The notes under the pieces are model-generated. The model did no database searches and was not told where the DNA came from. It saw only the letters and a program-made list of their open reading frames with translations. Shown here one piece after another: positions 26,518 to 34,720 of a stretch of 64,000 bases of DNA; the first letter of the stretch is position 1, and the number at the start of each line of letters is the position of its first letter. Source of the DNA: JBGQBN01 sp041494805 (GTDB lineage Bacteria; Acidobacteriota; Terriglobia; Terriglobales; Acidobacteriaceae); contig JBGQBN010000002.1 in NCBI GenBank assembly GCA_041494805.1, positions 1-64,000 on the forward strand, given 5' to 3'. The translations under genes and the position numbers were made by a program.

Positions 26518-26600
26518 AGAAAGTTTTGACGGTCTAACCTCCGTTGGAACTATTCTCCCTTGAAGAAAAGGTCACCCTTTGCCAGGTGGCCTTTTCGTTT
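26518..26600 (+). ncRNA. Candidate short RNA bounded by promoter and hairpin
   Basis: A predicted start near 26518 and a strong hairpin (26566-26595, followed by a T-containing stretch) would define an RNA of about 80 bases. A small internal stem ACGG/CCGT lies at 26530-26544. No known RNA family is recognised. This may instead be only a leader with an attenuating hairpin before the tRNA. Confidence 0.3.
26566..26595 (+). terminator. Hairpin resembling an intrinsic terminator
   Basis: AAAAGGTCACC pairs with GGTGGCCTTTT across an 8-base loop (one G-U pair). The A/T ends make it bidirectional. It lies 55 bases after the predicted start of transcription. Confidence 0.7.
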
Positions 26601-26742
26601 TGGTGGTTGGTGCATAGTCGTCAGTCAATGGTTTTTATCCCGCAACCTTTCTGCTCGAACGTTCAGGTTGGCTAGTGAGGACCAACTACTGACGACGGTG
26701 CAGCCTTTACGGTTCCCGCGCTCACATTTAGAATCGACTCAA

Positions 26743-26818
26743 GCCGACGTAGCTCAGTTGGTAGAGCAGCCGATTCGTAATCGGCAGGTCAGCGGTTCAA
26801 GTCCGCTCGTCGGCTCCA
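26743..26818 (+). tRNA. tRNA-Thr (anticodon CGT)
   Basis: The sequence folds as a 76-base cloverleaf. The 7-bp acceptor GCCGACG pairs with CGTCGGC. The D arm is GCTCAGTTGGTAGAGC. The anticodon stem GCCGA/TCGGC encloses the loop TTCGTAA, giving anticodon CGT for ACG (Thr) codons. The T arm is AGCGG-TTCAAGT-CCGCT. CCA is encoded. The 3' 43 bases recur at 58052-58094, so this gene appears to be an integration target with its 3' end duplicated. Confidence 0.96.
26776..26818 (+). repeat. Left attachment-like repeat (tRNA-Thr 3' end)
   Basis: These 43 bases of the intact tRNA match 58052-58094 in 42 of 43 positions (C at 26790 against T at 58066) and diverge immediately outside. This is the pattern expected of direct repeats left by site-specific integration into a tRNA gene. 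It delimits a segment of about 31 kb. Confidence 0.8.
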
Positions 26819-27017
26819 GAATTTCTGCCGGGACGCATTCAGGTCTGGAGTATTTCCCCGCCCTGGAGCCGGCCCATTTGGTCGAGCCGCCCGATGCATC
26901 CGCAAATAGCAGGAGCGAACAGAGAATGGTCGAGACTCCGAGTGACAGTCCGCCGACGAGGACTGGGAAGGAACTGGGTGCCGCCGAGGTGACGGGGGCG
27001 ATGTCGTACGGCTTGCT

Positions 27018-27719
27018 CTAGGCTGTGATCAGGGACTCCAAGGCAACGCGATTGGGGATCATCAGCGTGGAGCCGTTCTGCTGGATGAGGTGCTGCTTCT
27101 TGAATCCCGCGAAAAGCCGGGTGACGGTCTCGCGCGACGTGCCGATCATCTGCCCGATCTCTTCGTGAGTCATCGCCAGCTTCACCTGGCCAGGGTTTTT
27201 GGATTCAGCATTGTGGTCGAGCCAACCCACTAACAATCGGGCCAGCTTTTCGCTGGCGGAATCGGAGAGCATGAGATCGCGGATCTCGCGGCAGGTCGAG
27301 CTGTAGTCCTGGCTGAGATGCCGGGTTAGCCACAGGGCCAGCTCGCCGTCAATACGCATGAGGCGCATCAGATCGCTTTGTCGTATGAAGCTGATCTCGC
27401 AAGGTTCCTGGGTCTCGGCCGTGGCTTCATACTCGCGCCCGGAAACCACGGACGCAATTCCCAACACCTCGCCAGCCTGGACAATTCGCAGAATCAGCGT
27501 CCTGCCGTCGCAGCCACAGACGGAAAGTTTCACTCGTCCTCGCCGCACCATGAACACACCCCTCGGCGCCTGCGCTTCAGCAAACAAAACGGCTCCCGTG
27601 GGATAAGTGGTGGTAAGTGCCACCTCCTCCAACGCACTGGCTACGGACGGCGAAAGATCGCAAAACGTTTTGTCGGCTGCCGCCAGTCTCTGGGTGTGGT
27701 TCACGGTATGTGTGGCCAT
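27018..27719 (-). CDS. Crp/Fnr-family regulator, island copy 1
   Basis: The product has 233 residues from the ATG at 27719, preceded by CAGGGAGGCGAAT. It has a cyclic-nucleotide-type beta barrel (YPTGAVLFAEAQAPRGVFMV, GEVLGIASVVSGR) and a C-terminal winged helix with the recognition sequence MIGTSRETVTRLF. The R-E-T-V-x-R pattern is that of Crp, which reads TGTGA half-sites. It lacks the N-terminal CxxC seen in the second copy, so it probably senses a different signal. Two TGTGA-like palindromes lie upstream, between it and the TPR genes. Confidence 0.9.
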   Translation of the reverse strand: MATHTVNHTQRLAAADKTFCDLSPSVASALEEVALTTTYPTGAVLFAEAQAPRGVFMVRRGRVKLSVCGCDGRTLILRIVQAGEVLGIASVVSGREYEATAETQEPCEISFIRQSDLMRLMRIDGELALWLTRHLSQDYSSTCREIRDLMLSDSASEKLARLLVGWLDHNAESKNPGQVKLAMTHEEIGQMIGTSRETVTRLFAGFKKQHLIQQNGSTLMIPNRVALESLITA

Positions 27720-27906
27720 ATTCGCCTCCCTGACCTGCCAGCTAATAAGGGCACGTCGCCGACCACTCTTACCGATCAAGTCCAGACCCCGGTAAATTTT
27801 GCTAAGTACAATAAAACAAATGACTTTCTTTGGGAATGGCCGAGCCCCGGTTCGGCTCAGGACCTTCGGAGTTATAGCTGGAAATGGGTTATTTCACACA
27901 CCGATG

Positions 27907-27922
27907 TGTGATCTGAATCACC
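27907..27922 (+). promoter_or_regulatory. Putative Crp/Fnr site TGTGATCTGAATCACC
   Basis: This is a TGTGA-N6-TCACC palindrome lying about 190 bp upstream of the first Crp/Fnr gene. It has nine of ten consensus half-site bases, consistent with the recognition helices of both island regulators. The remaining sequence from 27720 to 28488 shows no convincing gene. Confidence 0.6.
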
Positions 27923-28333
27923 GCTCGAAGGCTCGCCGTCGGGCCGAGCAAGACGATCAGCGTGCCGCGGGCGTAGCTTGGGAGGGGCTGGCACATGCTC
28001 GGGCTGGTTTGGCGGTTTTCACTCCAACGTCGTATGGATCGCATTCAGCAAAGAGGCCCGGGCAAAGGAGTATCGTTCTGCTTTCCAATAATCTTCTGGA
28101 GGCCATTCCAGATGCCATCGTCAGACAGCGCTTTGGCCGAAAGCGTTGGCCCTGATTCATCACGCCCAGAGGATGGTCGAAGCATACAAACTCCGCTATT
28201 CAAGCGATCGGGTCTTAATCTATGTCGGAACCTGCTTGGCTGTAAAGGCGGCAGCGGGGGAATTAACTTGTCGTTGGGCTTTGTCCCTCAACTGATCGGT
28301 TCTTTCGGCCCCGCTGCTGGGACTCGGCTGGTT

Positions 28334-28349
28334 TGTGATTCTCGTCACC
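28334..28349 (+). promoter_or_regulatory. Putative Crp/Fnr site upstream of the TPR genes
   Basis: TGTGATTCTCGTCACC fits TGTGA-N6-TCAC(A/C) and lies 140-155 bp upstream of the first TPR gene start, a plausible activator position for a promoter between 28350 and 28450. Confidence 0.6.
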
Positions 28350-28488
28350 TTCGCCTGTGACAATAAATGCTGACCGCCCCGGTTGCCGGCCAGTATCCTA
28401 AACAGGTAAGGATGGCTTGGCGCAGACCACTGCGTGGCCCCTCTTGGAAGTTAACAGGCTCAGCGGGATTCAAGGAGTCGTACGGGAT

Positions 28489-29142
28489 ATGGCGAACGAA
28501 GCGTTGGAGAGTAGATCCGGTCCGGGCTGGCAGGCGAAGCAGGCCTATGCGATGGCGGCGGTCTGCCTGGTAGCCGGTCTGGCGATCGGCTACCTGTTCC
28601 GCGGGTCGGAGCCTGCAGCCACGCCGGCGCAAACCATGCAAGCCACACAACCTGCGGCCATGGGCGGCGGCGGGGGGCAGATGCCCAGCCTCGAGCAGAT
28701 GAAGCATATGGCCGAGAAAAAGGCTGAGCCTGCGCTCCAAAAGCTAGAGAAGGATCCGAACAACGCGGCCCTATTGGTTCAAGTTGGTGACATCTATACG
28801 CAGGCGCACCAGTTCAAGGACGCGGCGGATTACTACCAACGCTCGTTGAAGGTTGATCCGGCGAACTCCGGCGTCCGCTCCGATCTGGCTTCGGTCCTCT
28901 TCTACGAGGGGGACGTGGACGGCGCGCTGGCCCAGTTAAAGGAAGCGCTGCAGCGTGATCCCAAGAATGCGGCCGCTCTCTTCAACCTGGGGATGATCAA
29001 GTGGCAAGGCAAGCAGGACACCAGCGGCGCCGTCGCGGCATGGGAAGAGTTGATGAAGTCGAATCCGCAGCTGAGCGCAGACCGGAAAGCCGCGGTCCAG
29101 AAGCTGATTGCCCAGGCCAAGCAGCACGGCGCGCAGAACTGA
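28489..29142 (+). CDS. Membrane-anchored TPR protein, first of a tandem pair
   Basis: The product has 217 residues from the ATG at 28489, which aligns with the start of its neighbour. One membrane anchor (about 20-37: AYAMAAVCLVAGLAIGYLF) is followed by a Gly/Ala linker and three to four TPR units (DPNNAALLVQVGDIYTQAHQFKDAADYYQRSL and following). The plan resembles the periplasmic TPR part of CcmI/CcmH and NrfG, which hold apocytochrome for haem ligation. I infer a role in cytochrome c assembly from its neighbours. About half identical by eye to the next gene. Confidence 0.75.
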   Translation: MANEALESRSGPGWQAKQAYAMAAVCLVAGLAIGYLFRGSEPAATPAQTMQATQPAAMGGGGGQMPSLEQMKHMAEKKAEPALQKLEKDPNNAALLVQVGDIYTQAHQFKDAADYYQRSLKVDPANSGVRSDLASVLFYEGDVDGALAQLKEALQRDPKNAAALFNLGMIKWQGKQDTSGAVAAWEELMKSNPQLSADRKAAVQKLIAQAKQHGAQN

Positions 29143-29164
29143 TCGCGGCGAAACAGGGACTCTC

Positions 29165-29851
29165 ATGAGTGAGAAAACAGCCCACCGGAACAGAACAACT
29201 TCCACCGACCCATGGACCGGCGTACAAGCCTACACGCTAGCGGTCGTGTGTTTGCTGATCGGCATCGCCGGCGGGTGGTTCATTCGCGGGCCGAAGAGCC
29301 CGGCAACGGCTGCAACGGCCGAGAGTTCCAGTTCAGCGGCAGTCGCCGGCATGGGTGGGCAGCAGATGCCCCGTCCCGACCAGATGAAAAAGATGGCCGA
29401 CACGCAGGCCGCACCCCTGCTCGACAAGCTCAGGTCTGACCCGAACAATGCCGAACTGCTGGCCAACATCGGAAATGTGTATTACGACACGCAGCAGTAT
29501 CCGACCGCTATCGACTATTACCAGCGGGCGCTGAAGGTTACTCCGGAGAACACGAGCGTCCGCACGGACCTCGGAACGGCGCTGTGGTATATGGGTGACG
29601 CGGACGGAGCCATTCACGAATTCAACAGGGCTCTCCAGTCCGAACCGAACAAGTCCAACGCGCTGTTTAATCTGGGCATCGTGAAGTGGCAGGGCAAGAT
29701 GGACGTGGATGGCGCCGTCAGCGCGTGGCAAAAGCTGCTCGACACGAATCCGAATTACGAAGGCAGAGACAAGGTGCAGCAGCTCATGGCGCAGGCCAAG
29801 AAGCACTCAGGCGTGCAGCCGGGAACGCCGGCCAAAGCTTTGCCGGAATAA
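29165..29851 (+). CDS. Membrane-anchored TPR protein, second of a tandem pair
   Basis: The product has 228 residues from the ATG at 29165, which lies 22 bp after the preceding stop. It has the same plan as its neighbour: a membrane anchor (AYTLAVVCLLIGIAGGWFIRG), a linker with GMGGQQMPRPDQMKKMA, and TPRs such as DPNNAELLANIGNVYYDTQQYPTAIDYYQRAL. The pair clearly arose by tandem duplication. It ends 7 bp from the end of the convergent cytochrome operon. An assembly or scaffold role for cytochromes is inferred only from family resemblance and context. Confidence 0.75.
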   Translation: MSEKTAHRNRTTSTDPWTGVQAYTLAVVCLLIGIAGGWFIRGPKSPATAATAESSSSAAVAGMGGQQMPRPDQMKKMADTQAAPLLDKLRSDPNNAELLANIGNVYYDTQQYPTAIDYYQRALKVTPENTSVRTDLGTALWYMGDADGAIHEFNRALQSEPNKSNALFNLGIVKWQGKMDVDGAVSAWQKLLDTNPNYEGRDKVQQLMAQAKKHSGVQPGTPAKALPE

Positions 29852-29858
29852 GCGGCAT

Positions 29859-31739
29859 TCATCTCTTCAGACCTTTTTTCGCCGGGTTCGCTCCCCCGTG
29901 GGGTTGACTGTGGCAGGTCAGCAGGCAGGAACCGGTGGCGCGGTTGTAGGAAGTCGGATTCGAACCGTTCGCCGCTACCACGTTGATATCGAAATTGACC
30001 AGCCGCTCGCCGGAAACATTGGCGTTGGTTCCTCCCATTCCGTGCGCGGTGTGGCACACCGAGCAGGAGAAGCCGTCATTGATGTGACGGGCATGCTCGG
30101 TGAAGCTGGTATCGGCTACAACCTGGGCCAGATCGTGGCACTTGCCACAGAGAGCATAGGGTCCAGCGACGGTAAGGTCAGGATTGGGAAACAGATTCGT
30201 GATGGGACTCCCGGGAGATGTGGCCTGGCTCATTTCGTAGCGCCGCTCCAGGATGTGGGTCCACTTGGAGCCGTGCGGGCCGTTCGGACCACTTCCACCA
30301 AACTCGCGGTTGTCGTCGGCGTTGTGGCAGTCGGTACAGAAAGTACGTGTGCCCATGGCTCTGCCCTGGGTAGTCCCGTCGAGTTGCATCATCTGCGCGC
30401 GCAGGCTGGGTTGGGGGAGGATACTGCTGCGATCATGCGTAAGCGGATGGCTGGACGTTGAAGTCAAGGCAAACTGGGGAATTACGTTGAGCGGATCGCC
30501 TGACGAAACCAACCGTGTGGGCAAGTAGCCGAATATCGGCGCGTTCACAACCTTTTCGGAGCTCGTGCCGTGGCAGCGTAAACAGTTCTCGAACTGGCTT
30601 AATGCAGGATTGACTTCAGTTGTACCGTCGGTCGCACTGATACCAACAACGCCGTACTGCGATGGCCGCGGTCCGGGCGGATTGGTGAACGCGGTAGTCT
30701 GCTGGGACGCATGAGGATTGTGGCAGTCCACGCAGGTGGCGTGACGATTGTTATTGAGCAGCGCAGCTTCGGCCCGGTCGTGCAGATTATTCGGCGTGGG
30801 CAAGGGATGCGATCCCATCTTGGCAAATTCGCTGAATACGTTGGCGATGGCCGGGTCCGTGTTCGATCCGGCATGGCAGGCGATGCAGGCCTGCTCGTTC
30901 GGCCCCCGCAGCAAGCGAGCTGGACCGGACGCATTGTGGGGCAAGTGGCAACTGTTGCATCCGTTCTGCGCCACGGTGCCGTACCCGCCCACATAAGGCC
31001 GGTTGGCCGTGGTGTTGGTCGCCGTCGCATGGATGCTCAGGGCCCAGCTGACGAGGAAGTTCGCCTGCCCATTCACCACCCGATTCGGGTCGTGGCAAGC
31101 CAGGCAAAGCTGCGAGTTGGAACTGTCGCGCACCAGGAATAGCGGCAGAGCCTTATCAATGTTCTGGAAGTGTGGTTCGTGGCAAGTGGTGCATTCGATA
31201 GTGCCGTTGATCAGCGGCACCTTGGGATCTGCTGTTTTCGGGGGATTTCCGAACAGCAGAATATTGACGTTCGGGGAATCGGCGAGTGGTGTCTGCAGGC
31301 TGAACGGATGCGAACTCTTCAGATCGGTGCCGAATACCGAGGTCGTCTTCATGTTACCGGTCATGGGGATCTGTCCGAAGACGACGGTCTGACCCGGGGC
31401 AATCGTGCCGTCATGGCAACTAAGGCACAGCTTGCTCGGACTGTTCAACGCGGGCTGAACTCCGGTCTGGTGATACGTCGTGCTGGTATAGAAATTGTAG
31501 GTCTGGATCGAAAGCTGTTGGTTCCAGAGCGGGGTGGGGTTCGACATGGCGCCGTGCGGAGCGTGGCAATACAGGCATGAATTCGAGAGGCTGCCTTTCA
31601 CCGGCCCGGGGCCCATGGGCGTCAAATCGTGAGTGCCTAGCTCGTCGCCGCCCAGTTGTCCCCAGGCAGCGGCCGCGGCCAGGAGCGCGGTGATAAAGAC
31701 GCTAGCCAACAGACGGGCGCGCAGAGGCTTGCCCTTCAC
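29859..31739 (-). CDS. Secreted multihaem cytochrome c, about 12 haems
   Basis: The product has 626 residues with a signal peptide (LLASVFITALLAAAAAWG). I count eleven CxxCH haem sites: CLYCH, CLSCH, CTTCH, CLACH, CNSCH, CIACH, CVDCH, CLRCH, CTDCH, CGKCH and CSVCH. A twelfth unusual CxxxCH site (CLLTCH) is near the C-terminus. Many sites are followed by xPH, as in doubled-CxxCH cytochromes. It ends the seven-gene operon, overlapping the NHL lipoprotein gene by 4 bp. With the beta-barrel two genes upstream it could form a porin-cytochrome conduit across the outer membrane. The redox partner is unknown. Confidence 0.9.
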   Translation of the reverse strand: MKGKPLRARLLASVFITALLAAAAAWGQLGGDELGTHDLTPMGPGPVKGSLSNSCLYCHAPHGAMSNPTPLWNQQLSIQTYNFYTSTTYHQTGVQPALNSPSKLCLSCHDGTIAPGQTVVFGQIPMTGNMKTTSVFGTDLKSSHPFSLQTPLADSPNVNILLFGNPPKTADPKVPLINGTIECTTCHEPHFQNIDKALPLFLVRDSSNSQLCLACHDPNRVVNGQANFLVSWALSIHATATNTTANRPYVGGYGTVAQNGCNSCHLPHNASGPARLLRGPNEQACIACHAGSNTDPAIANVFSEFAKMGSHPLPTPNNLHDRAEAALLNNNRHATCVDCHNPHASQQTTAFTNPPGPRPSQYGVVGISATDGTTEVNPALSQFENCLRCHGTSSEKVVNAPIFGYLPTRLVSSGDPLNVIPQFALTSTSSHPLTHDRSSILPQPSLRAQMMQLDGTTQGRAMGTRTFCTDCHNADDNREFGGSGPNGPHGSKWTHILERRYEMSQATSPGSPITNLFPNPDLTVAGPYALCGKCHDLAQVVADTSFTEHARHINDGFSCSVCHTAHGMGGTNANVSGERLVNFDINVVAANGSNPTSYNRATGSCLLTCHSQPHGGANPAKKGLKR

Positions 31740-32812
31740 TGACCACCTCCGCTGGGATGCCCGGCAGCGCCCGAATACTTGAAGATCTCCACCCGGCGAT
31801 TGAAAGAATCCACCACGTAGATGTGGTCGCTGTGATCGATGTAAAGCCCGGTAGGTAACTGGAACTCCGCCGGGCCGCTACCGGTTTTGCCGAAGTAATA
31901 AAGAAGTTCGCCCTTGCGATTGAACGCCTGCACGGTGTCGAAGATCCCGTCCACCACATACAGGTCACCTTCACTATCCACGGCGATGCCCTTGGGACGA
32001 TACATTGTGCCGCTGATCTCGCCGATCTTTCCGATGCCGTAGAGGAATTGTCCGGAGCGATCGAACGCCTGCACGCGGAAGTTCATCGCGTCCACCACCA
32101 GCAATTCCGGGCCGTTCAGGCGCAGGTCGGTGGGGAAGTTAAACTGGCCGACGGCGGCGCCATTCCGGCCGATCGTCTGCACCACGCTGCCCTGCATGTC
32201 GAGGATGAAGACCTGATGGCGTGTGGTGTCACTCACATAAATGCGTTGGGCGGCCGAATCCACAGCGATGCCGGTCGGACGCTTGAAATACCCTTCGCCG
32301 CCCTTCAGGCTGCCGATGGCGCGGCGGTATTTGAGGTTCGCGTCCCACACCAGGATCTTGCCGGTGTCGGAGTCGGTGACGTAGATGTTGTCCTGGGCAT
32401 CGACGGCGACGCATTGTGGCGAAACCAACTCGTCTTTACCTTCGGCGCGGGAGAGGAATTTGTACTTCTGCTTTTCGAAGTCGAAGACGTGAATTCCAGC
32501 CAGCCCCGGGTCGGTCACGATGATGCGCCCGCGCGAGTCCGTGACCACGCTGTAAGGCCGGATCATCACGTGGTAGTCGGGGGCGCCGGCGACGATATCG
32601 AGGACGCGCGTCCAGAAGCCACGCTTGAGCTTTACCTCGCGCTCGGACGAGAAAGCGCGTTCGTAGGCGAGCTGGCGTCCACCGTCCAGGGTGAGCGCCG
32701 GGACCTCCACTTCCTGAGGAGTGGGCTTGGGTTTCTTGCTAGAACCGGCGCTGGCTGCGCACGCGGACAGCACCACCGCTGCGAATCCAGCGGTCCATTT
32801 GTAGGAAAGCAT
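31736..32812 (-). CDS. NHL-repeat beta-propeller lipoprotein
   Basis: The product has 358 residues from the ATG at 32812. The N-terminus FAAVVLSACAAS is a lipobox with the acylated cysteine in LSAC, so it is probably lipid-anchored. About six NHL blades follow, with recurring units such as PTGIAVDSAAQRIYVSDTTRHQV and PKGIAVDSEGDLYVVDGIFDTVQ. NHL proteins scaffold protein contacts. In Geobacter, NHL-repeat proteins are encoded beside nanowire or conduit cytochromes. Here it overlaps the 12-haem cytochrome gene by 4 bp and lies 10 bp after the barrel gene. Confidence 0.85.
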   Translation of the reverse strand: MLSYKWTAGFAAVVLSACAASAGSSKKPKPTPQEVEVPALTLDGGRQLAYERAFSSEREVKLKRGFWTRVLDIVAGAPDYHVMIRPYSVVTDSRGRIIVTDPGLAGIHVFDFEKQKYKFLSRAEGKDELVSPQCVAVDAQDNIYVTDSDTGKILVWDANLKYRRAIGSLKGGEGYFKRPTGIAVDSAAQRIYVSDTTRHQVFILDMQGSVVQTIGRNGAAVGQFNFPTDLRLNGPELLVVDAMNFRVQAFDRSGQFLYGIGKIGEISGTMYRPKGIAVDSEGDLYVVDGIFDTVQAFNRKGELLYYFGKTGSGPAEFQLPTGLYIDHSDHIYVVDSFNRRVEIFKYSGAAGHPSGGGQ

Positions 32813-32822
32813 CCGACATGGC

Positions 32823-34700
32823 CTAGAAGATGTCAAAGCGCCTGGAGACCCCGAAGTATACCGTGTTGATGGTGGCCGGCATGACCGGGCCAGTGCCGAA
32901 GCCCTGCTTCAGGTGACTGTACCCGCCATTAAAGAACAACTGCCGCCAACTGTACTCCGTCCGGATATAAAACTGCTCACTGGTGTTGTTCGAATTGGCG
33001 GCAAGGTTCTGGGTATTGTATTTCAGTTTTGTATAGTTGGCGCTCGTGGTCCAGCGCTTGATGGGCCGGTAGTTAACGCCTCCCCCATACGATTCTCCGC
33101 CGAAGAGCACCAGGTACTGGGGCAGCGGCCCGGGCACGGGGTTCGGCACAATGCTGGTTCCTACCTGCAGACCAGATCCGTGGCTGCGCGAGTAGTTTGC
33201 GCCCAGGCCGAGGTTCCCGTGTGCCAGCGACGCGCTGTAACCATTCGAAGAGGAATCAGAGATGTTGATGCCGTCGATATGGGACTGGGAATAGGAACTA
33301 CTCACGGCGAGGCTCCAGCTGGCGATATTACGCGACACGCTTCCGTTCGCTGCGTAGTTATTCTGCAGATAACCGACCAGCAGGGAAGTCAAGCTGCGAC
33401 TATAAGAAAAAGACCCGCTGCCGGTAAAGCCCAGGAAGCGACGCGAATAGGAGGCGCTGGCATTCTGCCCGGTGAACGTCGAGTCCTGGGTAGAAGACTG
33501 GTTGTTGACGACGCGGTAAAGTGGCGCAAAATAGTAGGCGATGCCGTAGTGCGTGCTGAAGGTTCCCCCCAGCACTTGATGCGACCACGTCAGTCCAATA
33601 TCCATGATAGTGCTAGTCGCATCCGGCAGGCCCGGCTGCCCTTGCACCTGGCGGTTTATGCTGCCGATGGCGGTCAAACTCCTCGCGATGTTATAGCCGC
33701 TGGTCACACCGTACGTCAGATAACTGGAGGTAAAACTCAGCCCTGGGGTTTCGGAGGTCACCGGCGCAGCACCGTTGCCGCCGGCCAGAATATTGGACAA
33801 GTATTGCGCACTTAGGTTACTGCTGTAATTGGCGTGAAAGTTGAATGACAAGCGACTGGTCGCCTGGGTGGACAGTAGGCCACTGAAGGTATCGTAGGTG
33901 GAGTCGGTCCGGGCGTCCTGGTAGTTGGCATTCAGGTGAGAGCGGCTGAAATTGAAACTCCCACTGCTCCAACTGGTCAGTCGCCGATTGGCGCCGAACT
34001 GGAAACTGTCCTGGTTACTATCCGTCTTGAAGACACTCCCGGGCTCCACAATTTGCGGATTTTCGTTGTTGATATAGGCCCTGGTGTAGGAGCCAAAGAG
34101 GTTCGTGCCCCAAAGCTCATAACTGGAACTCATGCCAAAAGCCGTCGAGTGGGCAGTGCCGCCGCCGGGATTTCCGATGATCTCGTAGCTGGACCCGGAA
34201 TGTGAGAAGCTCGCCTGGATTGAGGGCCAGTCTTCCGGAAGGTACGCCGCGTTGACCCCAATCGTTTGGCCGCTTCCAACCGTTTCGTAGGCTCCGATGG
34301 AGCCGGGCACGTTGAAGGTACCCTCGGCGTTGTGGTCGAAGGCATAGGAGACCTGTACTGGCGTGCGGCTGCTGCTCAGGAAGTTTGCCGTGGCGTTCAC
34401 GCCCGACGCACTGGTCGTCGAATAGTAGTTGGAGTTCAGTCTCGATTGGTTCAGGTAGGGGCTGATATTCCAGTTCAGGAAGCGAGGGTCATGGTAGTCG
34501 CCGGTGAAGTTCCCGGAAAACCCGTAGGAGAGGCTGTTCATGTCGCTCCCGTCGTAGGTGCCGGTCCAGCCGAGCGAGGCCACGCCGTTCAGCTTCAGGG
34601 AGGTTTCGTCACCCACCTGCAGCTGGGGCCAGGCACAGGGCGCGATCAGGAGCAACCCGGCCAGCAGCAGCCACATCCGTTTTGGTGAACCCGTCGTCAC
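32823..34700 (-). CDS. Outer-membrane beta-barrel protein (putative porin of a cytochrome conduit)
   Basis: The product has 625 residues with a signal peptide (MWLLLAGLLLIAPCAWPQ). It is dominated by alternating polar and aromatic strands (for example NFSRSHLNANYQDA, FNFHANYSSNLS and NYTKLKYNTQN), about 26-30 of them by eye. The last residues end VSRRFDIF with a terminal Phe, the outer-membrane insertion signal. Size and strand number resemble MtrB/OmbB-type porins that sheath multihaem cytochromes. No homology could be tested. An alternative is a general porin. It is flanked by cytochrome and NHL genes in one operon. Confidence 0.8.
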   Translation of the reverse strand: MTTGSPKRMWLLLAGLLLIAPCAWPQLQVGDETSLKLNGVASLGWTGTYDGSDMNSLSYGFSGNFTGDYHDPRFLNWNISPYLNQSRLNSNYYSTTSASGVNATANFLSSSRTPVQVSYAFDHNAEGTFNVPGSIGAYETVGSGQTIGVNAAYLPEDWPSIQASFSHSGSSYEIIGNPGGGTAHSTAFGMSSSYELWGTNLFGSYTRAYINNENPQIVEPGSVFKTDSNQDSFQFGANRRLTSWSSGSFNFSRSHLNANYQDARTDSTYDTFSGLLSTQATSRLSFNFHANYSSNLSAQYLSNILAGGNGAAPVTSETPGLSFTSSYLTYGVTSGYNIARSLTAIGSINRQVQGQPGLPDATSTIMDIGLTWSHQVLGGTFSTHYGIAYYFAPLYRVVNNQSSTQDSTFTGQNASASYSRRFLGFTGSGSFSYSRSLTSLLVGYLQNNYAANGSVSRNIASWSLAVSSSYSQSHIDGINISDSSSNGYSASLAHGNLGLGANYSRSHGSGLQVGTSIVPNPVPGPLPQYLVLFGGESYGGGVNYRPIKRWTTSANYTKLKYNTQNLAANSNNTSEQFYIRTEYSWRQLFFNGGYSHLKQGFGTGPVMPATINTVYFGVSRRFDIF

Positions 34701-34720
34701 GGCTGCATCCTCGCTTACCC

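Larger units (their letters stand above)
26380..26742 (+). other. Intergenic region with a promoter and hairpin before tRNA-Thr
   Basis: The gap holds a sigma-70-type promoter (TTGACA at 26482-26487, TAAGAT at 26506-26511) and a hairpin terminator at 26566-26595. Between them no ORF is seen, so a short RNA is possible. Beyond the hairpin, about 145 bp precede the tRNA gene with no clear feature. Confidence 0.5.

Noticed and set aside
26560..27021. A 153-residue ORF spanning the tRNA gene
   Set aside because: It reads through the tRNA-Thr sequence and has no coding character.
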